This document shows, piece by piece, positions 1 to 7,234 of a stretch of DNA of 37,061 nt; position 1 is the first letter of the stretch, and the number at the start of each line of letters is the position of its first letter. The notes beneath the pieces were generated by a model. That model was not told the DNA's origin. It made no database searches and was given only the letters and a program-made list of their open reading frames with translations. The stretch spans positions 1-37,061 of the forward strand of contig JAQYWG010000007.1 of the NCBI GenBank assembly GCA_030145085.1. The letters are read 5' to 3'. Made by a program: the position numbers and the translations under genes. This DNA comes from Thermodesulfobacteriota bacterium (lineage in GTDB: Bacteria > Desulfobacterota > BSN033 > WVXP01 > G020346125).

Positions 1-792
1 GTAACTATCCCGGATATAGGCCAGATCACGAAGATAAACCGGCTTGCCGTTATTGACGAAAGCGACGATGGAGAAGATCTCCGATGGGTGTTTGAAATCC
101 TCGGGTACACGGACTAGATACTTGGCCGGACCGATATCCATGCTGCCGCTGGGCATGTTGACGTTCCCGCGTTCAACCGCGGTGATGAGCCTGGAGAAAG
201 GGACGTTGTAAGCCGCAACTCGATCCAGGTCAAACTCGACATGAATCTCTCGCTCCAGACCGCCGGTAATCCTGGCCTCGAGGACACCCTGGACGGATTC
301 GATGCGGTCCTGGAGTTCATCCGCGAAGGTCTTGAGGCGGCGCAGGCTGAACGGCCCGGAAAGGACAACCCGGATGACGGGAAGGTCTGAGAAATTAACC
401 TCCTTGATGACCGGGTCATCGGGGAGATCAGCAGGCAGGTCGGCCTCGGCCTGGTCGACCTTGTCCCTGACCTTCTGGAGCGCATCATCGATATCTACCG
501 TGGGCAGGAATTTGACGGCCACGGTGGAGAGGCCTTCTGCCGAGGTGGAACGGATCTCCTCAACGTCCGAGAGACCTTTGAGCTTTCGTTCGATGGGAAT
601 CGTAATTAACTTCTCCATGTCCGCGGGGGCGACGCCCTCGTAGGTCGTGGTTACAAAGACGTAGGGAATGGTGATGTCCGGATATGATTCCCGTGGCAAG
701 GTTACGTAGCAGTAGAGCCCGGCGAGGACGATAAAGATCATGAGCGCCAGAACCGCGGATTGACGTTTGAGAGCGATTTGATTGACGATCAT
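1..792 (-). CDS. RND efflux permease, N-terminal 264 residues (truncated by window edge)
   Basis: This is the start of an inner-membrane RND (AcrB/HAE1-type) proton-driven efflux permease. The ORF track misses it because it has no stop in the window; I translated it from the ATG at 792-790 and it stays open to base 1. The protein opens MIVNQIALKRQSAVLALMIF, giving transmembrane helix 1 at about residues 10-28. The conserved start of the first porter subdomain follows, with LPRESYPDI and then VAPADMEKLITIPIE, typical of the family. The start codon overlaps the adaptor stop codon (ATGA), so the pair is translationally coupled. The TetR gene upstream suggests drug or solvent efflux, but the substrate is not visible. 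Full-length members are about 1000-1050 residues, so roughly three quarters lies outside the window. Confidence 0.93.
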   Translation of the reverse strand, partial: MIVNQIALKRQSAVLALMIFIVLAGLYCYVTLPRESYPDITIPYVFVTTTYEGVAPADMEKLITIPIERKLKGLSDVEEIRSTSAEGLSTVAVKFLPTVDIDDALQKVRDKVDQAEADLPADLPDDPVIKEVNFSDLPVIRVVLSGPFSLRRLKTFADELQDRIESVQGVLEARITGGLEREIHVEFDLDRVAAYNVPFSRLITAVERGNVNMPSGSMDIGPAKYLVRVPEDFKHPSEIFSIVAFVNNGKPVYLRDLAYIRDSY

Positions 793-1844
793 TGAACCTG
801 GACCTGCATCCCTTCCTCGACTTCTGCCTGACCGCTCACGATGACGTGGTCACCGACCTCCAACCCCTCAGTGATCTGGATCCGGTCTCCCTCAATGATA
901 CCGATCGAGACGGTTCGGGCGTAGGCGATGCCATCTTTTTCCACGAAGATTATGCGCTCGCCGCCCTTATCCACCAGGGCAAACAGGGGGACAACCAAGG
1001 CGTCGGAGATAACCCTGCGAAGAAAGGCAACCCGTGCGATCATGCCCGGCCGAATTTGGCGGTCCGGGTTTTGGATTAAAACCCTGACTTGAAAGGTCTT
1101 GGTAGCTGGGTCGGCCTTGTAGGCCACGAAGTCAATACTCCCGGACAGCCGGCGGCCCGGGAAGGCGTCGACCGAAACCATGGTTTTTTGCCCGACGCGC
1201 AGGTACCGCACATCGAGCTCGGGAACGTTTACGTTAATCTTAATCTTGTCCACGTTGACCAGGTCCGCAACGGGATTGCCCCTGTCCACGAACTCACCCA
1301 CATCAACATGGAGGTGGTTGACCAAGCCGTTGATGGGCGAGTGGAGGAATCCCCGTTCGTACTCGACTTTGGCTCTGCGCAGATTGCTGAGGGCGAGGGT
1401 CCGTTCGTTCAGACTGCGGTCTAACTCCTCCTTCGCGATGACGTTGCGTTCGGAGAGGAGTTTGCGACGCTGATAGAGCTTATTCGCCAAGTCGAAGGAA
1501 GCCTGAGCATGGTCTAAAGCCGCTTTGAGGACTGAGACGTCAATCTGTGCGATGAGCTTTCCCTCAATCACCCATTGGCCTTCCTTGGGATCTATCCATT
1601 CGACGACTCCGTCTGTTTCCGAAGCCAAACGGACGTCCTGCCAGGCCTCGGTCTCGCCTGGAAGGAGAAGCGCGTCCTTGATAGGAGTCGGCTTAATCGT
1701 AATCACGGACACTTGAACGGGCTTGACTCGGGACTGGTCGTTCTTCGTCTCGACCTTACCCTCCGAGGGGCCACAGCCGGCTACGGAGACCAGGGTGAGA
1801 AGAACCGCCAACAGAGCGGATGAACTGTGCAGATTGGGTTTCAT
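789..1844 (-). CDS. RND efflux periplasmic adaptor lipoprotein (MFP/HlyD family)
   Basis: This is the periplasmic adaptor that joins an RND pump to an outer-membrane channel. It has 351 residues. The N terminus is a lipoprotein signal with lipobox VAGC (Cys24), so it is probably lipid-anchored. The biotinyl-lipoyl-like strand EAWQDVRLASETDGVVEWI is followed by a helical hairpin at about residues 100-165 (ALDHAQASFDLANKLYQRRK). The second half of the lipoyl domain is HSPINGLVNHLHVDVGEFVDRG. Beta-barrel and membrane-proximal domains follow, up to the C-terminal GLEVGDHVIVSGQAEVEEG. AGGAAAGGAACAG precedes the ATG and works as a Shine-Dalgarno. It lies 75 bp downstream of the TetR gene and its stop overlaps the permease start. 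No TolC-type channel gene is present in the window. Confidence 0.95.
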   Translation of the reverse strand: MKPNLHSSSALLAVLLTLVSVAGCGPSEGKVETKNDQSRVKPVQVSVITIKPTPIKDALLLPGETEAWQDVRLASETDGVVEWIDPKEGQWVIEGKLIAQIDVSVLKAALDHAQASFDLANKLYQRRKLLSERNVIAKEELDRSLNERTLALSNLRRAKVEYERGFLHSPINGLVNHLHVDVGEFVDRGNPVADLVNVDKIKINVNVPELDVRYLRVGQKTMVSVDAFPGRRLSGSIDFVAYKADPATKTFQVRVLIQNPDRQIRPGMIARVAFLRRVISDALVVPLFALVDKGGERIIFVEKDGIAYARTVSIGIIEGDRIQITEGLEVGDHVIVSGQAEVEEGMQVQVQ

Positions 1845-1919
1845 CTGTTCCTTTCCTCTTCGTGCATCCGATTCAAAAGGTTAGTCTGAAGGAGGGGATT
1901 ACCTCCTGTACGATCCCCC

Positions 1920-2546
1920 CTAATTTTTTAGCCCGCCCAAGAAGATCCTCACGAGGGTCTCCACAACTTCCTCAGCCGAGAACGAAAGCGGTGGTCCGCT
2001 TATGGATGCTTCTTGGTCAGCAAGATACATATTTGCCGTCTCAATGAAGAGTTGAGCAGCAATCTGGGCGTTGACCTTCTTAAACGCCCCATCTTCCATC
2101 CTCTGCTGTATATAGGGGGCCAAGAGCTGAGGCAGTGGTGGCCCCGCCTCTCCCCCGTGGTGGAATATCTCACCGAAGCGGGGACCCTCAAGGGCGCTGA
2201 AAATACCAAGCCGGACGATCCTGCGATCTTGCAGACCATGCCTTATGACATGGAAGGCAAACGTTCTGAAGACCCCAACATCATCTTTTTCCGCCATCTT
2301 CTCCTCGACCTCCGGCGGTACCGGGTACTGGCTGAAGAGCTCCGTTAACGCTGCGCGGTAGAGGTCCTCCTTGGTCTTGAAGTGCTGGAAGATAAGGGTT
2401 TCGCTCACGTCAGCCAGTTCAGCGATCTCCCTGGTTCTGGTACCACTGAACCCCTTTTCGGCAAAGAGGGTGAGGGCGGCATTTATTATCTGTTTCCGCC
2501 TTTCTTCCCCACTCAGGCGCTCGTTTTTCTTGGTCGCTTTTCCCAT
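1920..2546 (-). CDS. TetR/AcrR-family transcriptional repressor
   Basis: This is a 208-residue one-component regulator, normal length for TetR. The N-terminal DNA-binding domain is at about residues 12-58: RRKQIINAALTLFAEKGF, then the helix-turn-helix TRTREIAELADVSETLIFQHF. The C-terminal ligand/dimerisation domain is variable, as expected, and includes a long aliphatic helix LFIETANMYLADQ. It is the first gene of the operon with the RND adaptor and permease. A 16-bp palindrome sits directly between its promoter and its start codon, which points to autorepression of the whole pump operon. The start ATG at 2546 has only a weak ribosome binding site. The inducer is unknown. Confidence 0.93.
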   Translation of the reverse strand: MGKATKKNERLSGEERRKQIINAALTLFAEKGFSGTRTREIAELADVSETLIFQHFKTKEDLYRAALTELFSQYPVPPEVEEKMAEKDDVGVFRTFAFHVIRHGLQDRRIVRLGIFSALEGPRFGEIFHHGGEAGPPLPQLLAPYIQQRMEDGAFKKVNAQIAAQLFIETANMYLADQEASISGPPLSFSAEEVVETLVRIFLGGLKN

Positions 2547-2563
2547 GCCGTTTATTCAACTTA

Positions 2564-2579
2564 GTAAGTGATTACTTAC
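2564..2579 (-). promoter_or_regulatory. Putative TetR operator (palindrome GTAAGT-n4-ACTTAC)
   Basis: The sequence GTAAGTGATTACTTAC is a 16-bp inverted repeat with perfect 6-bp arms and one mismatched pair near its centre. It begins immediately after the -10 hexamer of the minus-strand promoter, so it would cover the transcription start. That is the usual place for a TetR-family autorepressor to bind. Binding by the adjacent TetR protein is inferred from position and symmetry, not shown. Confidence 0.75.
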
Positions 2580-2608
2580 ATTATAATAATCATCTTCTCT
2601 TTTTTCAA
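2580..2608 (-). promoter_or_regulatory. Sigma-70-type promoter of the tetR-RND operon
   Basis: On the minus strand TTGAAA (2608-2603) is followed after exactly 17 bp by TATAAT (2585-2580). The -10 is a perfect match and the -35 a five-of-six match. The start codon of the TetR gene is 34 bp downstream of the -10. The palindromic operator abuts the -10 box, so a bound repressor would block a strong promoter. Confidence 0.8.
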
Positions 2609-2951
2609 GGGACTAAGAAACTCAAAATCCACCGTCTCATTTAGGTATTAACACTGGAATCAGCAGGTTATGGAATATTCCTGATCACCAGCAAGGTATT
2701 AGATGCAAGGCGTCGAGGAGCGACGACTGAGGCGTATGGAGCAATACGCCGCAAGCCTGTCGAGAGCCTCAAGGTCGAACGAGAGGAGCGATCGAAGGCA
2801 ACGCCGCCTTTCGGCTTTGCTCAAGGCCGTGAGCCCTTCGGCATTGCTCAGGGCCGTGAGTCCTTCGACCTTGCTCAGGACCGTGAGCTTGTCGAACGGC
2901 CTGTCGAACGGCAGATGATGCCTTGATGGTGGATCAGGGAGGGCTTTTCCC
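2609..2951. other. Non-coding gap between divergent units; repeat-rich
   Basis: There is no convincing gene here. The left part (2609-2700) shows nothing beyond the minus-strand promoter. From about 2700 it holds short dyads: CGTCG-n5-CGACG at 2711-2725, and GGCGTA-n8-TACGCC at 2731-2750. The tandem 27-bp repeats described separately follow. The composition and the CTTCG/GTCGAA motifs resemble dispersed REP-type elements of proteobacterial genomes. The ORF-track entry 2703..2918 reads through these repeats and is not a believable protein. Confidence 0.6.
2809..2911. repeat. Three tandem 27-bp repeats plus a degenerate tail
   Basis: Units start at 2809, 2836 and 2863. Each has the form YTTCGRCNTTGCTCARGRCCGTGAGYY, differing by a few bases, and the tail repeats TGTCGAACGGCC / TGTCGAACGGC. 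The unit length is divisible by three, so a reading frame across it gives a spurious 9-residue repeat (LLRAVSPSA). The CTTCG...TTGCTCAG and GAGCTTGTCGAACGG cores resemble REP-like palindromic elements. There is no spacer variation, so this is not a CRISPR. Confidence 0.8.
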
Positions 2952-2981
2952 TTGACTGGCTGGGAGGAAGAGTGATATTTT
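2952..2981 (+). promoter_or_regulatory. Putative promoter for the lysS-lol-bam-lpx gene train
   Basis: TTGACT (2952-2957) is followed by an 18-bp spacer and TATTTT (2976-2981). The -35 matches five of six consensus bases and the -10 four of six. Transcription would begin near 2988, giving a leader of about 230 nt before lysS. That leader is exactly the stretch full of inverted repeats. No better promoter-like pair was noticed closer to lysS. Functional assignment is inference. Confidence 0.45.
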
Positions 2982-2996
2982 ATTGTGATTTAAGGA

Positions 2997-3164
2997 ACTA
3001 AGTCCTTCGGTTCATAAGTTCGGTTACGAACATATTTAGACTTCGGCTGAGCGACTCGACATGAGCTCGTCGACATGTCTCAGTCGAAGCCCTCAGGACT
3101 TAGTGCTGCCCTGGGCCATGAGTTCGGGCCGAATGGAGTGAGCATTTGCTCAGATCCTGCTCCA
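2997..3164 (+). other. Structured leader upstream of lysS (nested inverted repeats)
   Basis: A perfect 10-bp inverted repeat, ACTAAGTCCT (2997-3006) with AGGACTTAGT (3095-3104), encloses three further elements. These are the hairpin GTTCG-GTTA-CGAAC (3018-3031), the imperfect 13-bp arms GACTTCGGCTGAG (3039-3051) and CTCAGTCGAAGCC (3079-3091), and a small inner dyad. Downstream, TGGAG (3134-3138) and CTCCA (3160-3164) enclose the perfect hairpin TGAGC-ATTT-GCTCA (3139-3152). There is no U-tract terminator at the end. It could be a cis-regulatory RNA leader, or a MITE/REP-type insertion that became the 5' UTR. It matches no riboswitch class I recognise. Confidence 0.5.
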
Positions 3165-3216
3165 GAAAATACGTCCTTGTATTTGCGAATCGAAGCACTA
3201 AGGGAAAGGGGGATCT

Positions 3217-4701
3217 ATGGATGAACTCCAACCCCTGATGGTTCAGAGGCTTCGCAAGGTTAATGAACTAAAGAAAGAGGGAACAAACCTGTTTCCCAAC
3301 GACTTCCGAGTGGAAAAAACGTGCGAGGATCTTGTGAACCGATTTGGCCAGGCAACCCCTGATGAGTTGAAAATGGTGAAGGAATCCTTTTCACTGGCCG
3401 GTCGGATCATGGCCATGAGGGACTTTGGTAAGGCGGCCTTCATACACATCCAGGACAGGAGGGGTAAGATTCAGGTCTATGTTCGAAGCGACAGGGTCGG
3501 AAAGAAATCTTTTGGTCTCTTTAAGAAAATGGATATCGGAGATTTCATGGGAATTACCGGGACCCTCTTTCGAACCAAAACAGATGAGTTGACCCTCGAT
3601 GCCGAAAGTATCCGGCTCTTGACAAAATCCATGAGACCCCTACCGGAGAAATGGCACGGGCTGAGGGATGTGGAAACCCGCTATCGGCAGCGATATCTGG
3701 ATCTCCTCGTGAATCCAAAGGTGAAGGAGATCTTCACCAAACGGACCAGGATTATCCAGCTGATCAGGCAGTTCCTTGACGCAAGGGACTTTCTCGAGGT
3801 CGAAACCCCCATGATGCAACCCATCCCGGGGGGAGCAACGGCCCGGCCCTTCAAGACTCATCACAATGCCCTGGATATGGACCTTTACCTCAGGGTGGCC
3901 CCTGAGCTTTATCTAAAACGCTTGGTTATCGGGGGGTTCGAACGGGTTTACGAGGTCAATCGGAACTTCAGGAACGAGGGGATCTCCACCCAGCACAATC
4001 CGGAATTTACCATGTTGGAACTCTACCAGAGCTATGCTACTTTCGAAGATCTGATGGCCCTTACCGAAGAGATGGTCTGCTTTATTGCTCAGAATGTCCT
4101 TGGCGGCCTGGCCCTCGAATATCAGGGGGGAAAAATAGACCTTTCTCCCCCCTGGAAGCGACTGACCGTCAAAGAAGCTATCCTTCAGTGGGGAAGGATC
4201 GATTCCAAAACCCTCCAGGACTACGACAAGGCGTTGAAATACGCCCAAGGGTTGGGGATTCCGCTGGAAAAAGGGATTCCCCCTGGGAAAATCATCACCG
4301 AGCTATTGGACGAAATCGTGGAACCGCACCTTATCCAACCCACGTTCGTCACCCATTATCCGACCGATGTCTCTCCCCTCTCTCGGAGAAATCAGGATCA
4401 TCCGGATCTGGTCGATCGCTTCGAACTTTATATAGCAGGAAAAGAGGTCGCCAACGGATTCTCCGAATTGAATGACCCCGTGGACCAGAGGGAACGGTTT
4501 ATCAAACAGTTGGAGCAGGGCAACGTTGGGGAAATGGAAGGTCACCGTTTAGACGAAGATTTCCTCCATGCCCTGGAATCTGGAATGCCACCCACTGCGG
4601 GCGAGGGGATAGGAATCGATCGCTTGGTGATGCTGTTGACCGATTCCCCTTCCATCCGGGAGGTAATTCTATTTCCCCTTTTGAAGCCTCAAAGGGAATA
4701 G
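3217..4701 (+). CDS. lysS: Lysyl-tRNA synthetase, class II
   Basis: This cytoplasmic enzyme attaches lysine to tRNA-Lys using ATP. It has 494 residues, the normal class II LysRS length. An OB-fold anticodon-binding domain lies at about residues 50-150 (SLAGRIMAMRDFGKAAFIHI). The class II catalytic core follows, with motif 2 around RVYEVNRNFRNEGIS and HNPEFTMLE, the lysine-specific segment EVANGFSELNDP, and motif 3 GIGIDRLVMLLTDS near the C terminus. The ATG is preceded by an A/G-rich AAAGGGGGATCT. It heads the long co-directional envelope gene train, with only 42 bp to the LolC/E gene. A lysS-lolC/E order is common in proteobacterial genomes. A structured leader lies upstream. Confidence 0.97.
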   Translation: MDELQPLMVQRLRKVNELKKEGTNLFPNDFRVEKTCEDLVNRFGQATPDELKMVKESFSLAGRIMAMRDFGKAAFIHIQDRRGKIQVYVRSDRVGKKSFGLFKKMDIGDFMGITGTLFRTKTDELTLDAESIRLLTKSMRPLPEKWHGLRDVETRYRQRYLDLLVNPKVKEIFTKRTRIIQLIRQFLDARDFLEVETPMMQPIPGGATARPFKTHHNALDMDLYLRVAPELYLKRLVIGGFERVYEVNRNFRNEGISTQHNPEFTMLELYQSYATFEDLMALTEEMVCFIAQNVLGGLALEYQGGKIDLSPPWKRLTVKEAILQWGRIDSKTLQDYDKALKYAQGLGIPLEKGIPPGKIITELLDEIVEPHLIQPTFVTHYPTDVSPLSRRNQDHPDLVDRFELYIAGKEVANGFSELNDPVDQRERFIKQLEQGNVGEMEGHRLDEDFLHALESGMPPTAGEGIGIDRLVMLLTDSPSIREVILFPLLKPQRE

Positions 4702-4743
4702 ATTCTCTCCGGTCAACGGAATAGCCGGGAGGAAACGCCCTCC

Positions 4744-6009
4744 ATGCCGATGCCATACGAACTATTCATTGGCCTGAAATATTTGATGGCCAAGAGAAAA
4801 CAGTTCTTCATCTCGATTAATAGCATCATTTCTATTCTCGGGGTCGCTCTCGGAGTGACGGCCCTTATTATCGTACTGGCCGTAATGAACGGGTTTGAAA
4901 AGGATATCAAGGAGAAAATATTGGGCACCTATTCCCATGTCATCCTAATGAAACACGGGGACGAGGGAATTGCAAAGTATTCCGCTTTAATTGAACAGGT
5001 GAAGGGGTATGAGCGGGTCGTTTCGGCCTCCCCGTTCGTTTACAATCAGGTGATGCTCACATCGAAGGCCAACGTCTCTGGCGTCGTCATCAGGGGGATT
5101 GATCCCGATTCCGCGGTTGAGGTAACCAATATCGGCCGTGCCATCAAGGAGGGGTCCCTCAGTAAATTGAAGGCGCAAGGGGGAGCTGGAACCATCGCTG
5201 GGATCATCATCGGAAGGGAGTTGGCCAGACATCTGGGTACATTCCTCAATGAGCCCATCACCGTGATTTCACCTATGGGTACCATAACGCCCATGGGGAT
5301 GGTTCCCCGAATGAAGCAGTTTAAGGTCGTGGGAATCTTCAACGTGGGAATGTACGAATACGATTCCTCCCTGGCGTATATCTCCCTCAAGGAGGCACAA
5401 CGGTTCTTCGACATGGGAAATGCCGTTACGGGGATAGAGATAAAAGTGGACGACGTCTATAAAGCTAGGAAAGTGGCCAGGGTTATCCAAGAAAATCTCG
5501 GTTTTCCCTATTGGACCAAGGACTGGATGGAGATGAACAAGAATCTCTTTTCTGCATTGAGGCTGGAAAAGGTGATTATGTTTATCATCTTATTCCTCAT
5601 TGTCTTTGTGGCGGCCTTCAACATCGTGAGTACGCTGATCATGGTGGTAATGGAGAAGAACAGGGACATCGCCATCTTGAAATCCATGGGGGCGACGGCT
5701 CGGAGCATTATGAAGATCTTTATCATCGAAGGACTCATTATCGGTGCCGTCGGAACCATTCTGGGAGCCCTAACGGGCCTGCTGGTCGCCATCAATATGG
5801 AGACGATCGCTGGATATGTTGAAAAGATCCTGGGCTTCGAAGTCTTTCCCAGAGATGTCTATTACCTCGAGCGTTTTCCATCCGAGCTGAATCCGGCTGA
5901 CGTGGTAATAATTGTTATCGTTGCGGTGATGTTATGTTTTTTGGCAACCCTCTATCCTTCTTGGAAGGCTTCGAGGCTGGACCCCGCGGAGGCCTTGCGC
6001 TATGAGTAA
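4744..6009 (+). CDS. lolC: Lipoprotein-releasing ABC permease, LolC/LolE family (single copy)
   Basis: This is the membrane subunit of the Lol exporter, which extracts mature lipoproteins from the inner membrane and hands them to LolA. It has 421 residues in the MacB/FtsX topology. One N-terminal helix is at about 23-48 (INSIISILGVALGVTALIIV). A large periplasmic domain spans about 50-275, and three C-terminal helices lie near 278-300, 325-350 and 385-405. The cytosolic coupling segment EKNRDIAILKSMGATARSIM is a family hallmark. Only one LolC/E-type gene is present with lolD, so it may act as a homodimer (LolF-like arrangement) rather than a LolC-LolE pair; a second copy elsewhere cannot be excluded. 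Its last 8 bases overlap the next gene. Confidence 0.93.
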   Translation: MPMPYELFIGLKYLMAKRKQFFISINSIISILGVALGVTALIIVLAVMNGFEKDIKEKILGTYSHVILMKHGDEGIAKYSALIEQVKGYERVVSASPFVYNQVMLTSKANVSGVVIRGIDPDSAVEVTNIGRAIKEGSLSKLKAQGGAGTIAGIIIGRELARHLGTFLNEPITVISPMGTITPMGMVPRMKQFKVVGIFNVGMYEYDSSLAYISLKEAQRFFDMGNAVTGIEIKVDDVYKARKVARVIQENLGFPYWTKDWMEMNKNLFSALRLEKVIMFIILFLIVFVAAFNIVSTLIMVVMEKNRDIAILKSMGATARSIMKIFIIEGLIIGAVGTILGALTGLLVAINMETIAGYVEKILGFEVFPRDVYYLERFPSELNPADVVIIVIVAVMLCFLATLYPSWKASRLDPAEALRYE

Positions 6010-7222
6010 AAGTCCTATGGCTTCCGAGAAGGCCCTCATAAAAAGCCGAGCACAGAAATATCTCTCCAAGAGAAATTACAAAAAGGCCTTGGGGGAATTT
6101 CAAAGAATTACCAAACTGGACCCGATGGACCTCAGGTCCCGTCTGAGAGTAGGTGACCTGCTACAAAAGCTGGGAAGGGCCGGTGAGGCCGTTGCCCAAT
6201 ACAAGCAACTCACCCGTCACTATGCCAAGGAGGGTTTCCTCATCCAGGCAATCTCCTTAAACAAGATTATCCTCCGCATTGATCCTTCTCAAGAGGAAAT
6301 AGGTAAGGAGTTAGCCGATCTCTATGCCCAGATTGGTATCTCTTCCCAGATACCGGCCAAGGGACAAAAGGCCGAAAAGAAGCTTCCCGAAATCCCCCTC
6401 TTCTCCGAATTGAATCGGGATGAACTCCACCAAGTGGTAAGCCACCTCAAGGCTCAGCACGTGGCCAGGGGAAGTCTCGTCTGTAAAGAGGGGGATCCCG
6501 GGGATTCCATCTATATCATCAGCTCCGGGAAAGTGGGAGTCCTTAAATATTCCAAGAGTAAACAAGGGGACATCCTTTTGGCCACCCTACGGGAGGGGGA
6601 TTTTTTCGATGAGTTCGGTTTCTTTTCCGATCAGAAGAGGCATGCCACCGTCAAGGCCCTGGCCGATTTGGAGGTTCTGGAAATTTCAAGAAACGATTTC
6701 GACGAAATTGCTAAAGTTCATCCTCGGATGAGGAGTATCCTGCTTAACTTTTATAAGAAACGCATTATCGATACGCTCCTGGCCTTCGCTCCCCTCTTTA
6801 GGCATCTTCAACCGCAGGAGCGTGCCCAACTGGTTAGTCATTTCAAACCGAGGAGGGTTGGGGAAAACAGGTTAATATTCAATCAGGGCTCCCCACCCAC
6901 ATCCTTTTTCGTCATCAAAAGCGGGGAGGTAGAAGTCTTTGCCTCGAAAGGGGCCGAGCAGAGGGTTATTTTGGGCTGTCTCAGGGGAGGTGATTTCTTC
7001 GGGGAAATTTCGCTGATCTTCAACCGACCTCGAATGGCCAGCGTGAGGACCACCAAAACAACCGAACTGCTGGAATTGGAGAAGGCGGATTTCGATCATG
7101 TCGTGGCAGCATATCCCTCCATCAAGGGAACACTGGAGGTCTTTTCAAGGAAGAGATTGGAAGTAACGAGCCACATCATCTCCTCCTCCTGGACCAAGAA
7201 GGCAACGGCAACAATGGTTTAA
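6002..7222 (+). CDS. TPR protein with two cyclic-nucleotide-binding domains
   Basis: This is a 406-residue protein with no signal peptide or membrane helix, so presumably cytoplasmic. Residues 15-115 form TPR-like helical repeats (YLSKRNYKKALGEFQRITKL and RAGEAVAQYKQLTRHYAKEG). Two cNMP-binding (CAP-type) domains follow, at about 128-245 and 260-385. Domain 2 keeps a near-canonical phosphate-binding cassette, GDFFGEISLIFNRPRMASV, with the Glu and Arg that normally contact cyclic nucleotide. Domain 1 is more divergent, GDFFDEFGFFSDQKRHATV. There is no HTH, kinase or cyclase domain. Its start overlaps the LolC/E stop by 8 nt and lolD begins 12 nt after its end, so it is embedded inside the Lol exporter operon. 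A role as a nucleotide-responsive scaffold or regulator is inference; the actual ligand is unknown. Confidence 0.88.
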   Translation: MSKSPMASEKALIKSRAQKYLSKRNYKKALGEFQRITKLDPMDLRSRLRVGDLLQKLGRAGEAVAQYKQLTRHYAKEGFLIQAISLNKIILRIDPSQEEIGKELADLYAQIGISSQIPAKGQKAEKKLPEIPLFSELNRDELHQVVSHLKAQHVARGSLVCKEGDPGDSIYIISSGKVGVLKYSKSKQGDILLATLREGDFFDEFGFFSDQKRHATVKALADLEVLEISRNDFDEIAKVHPRMRSILLNFYKKRIIDTLLAFAPLFRHLQPQERAQLVSHFKPRRVGENRLIFNQGSPPTSFFVIKSGEVEVFASKGAEQRVILGCLRGGDFFGEISLIFNRPRMASVRTTKTTELLELEKADFDHVVAAYPSIKGTLEVFSRKRLEVTSHIISSSWTKKATATMV

Positions 7223-7234
7223 GGTGAAAACCCC

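Noticed and set aside
1890-1907. Inverted repeat AGGAGG-n6-CCTCCT between the TetR and adaptor genes as a terminator
   Set aside because: No T-tract follows on the minus strand, and the genes are only 75 bp apart in an operon; it may only be a processing or folding element.
2809-2911. Possible CRISPR array
   Set aside because: The repeat units are directly adjacent with no unique spacers, and no cas genes are present.
2703-2918. 71-residue ORF with a 9-residue repeat (LLRAVSPSA-like)
   Set aside because: It is the 27-bp tandem DNA repeat read in frame; low-complexity, no family features, and poor start context.
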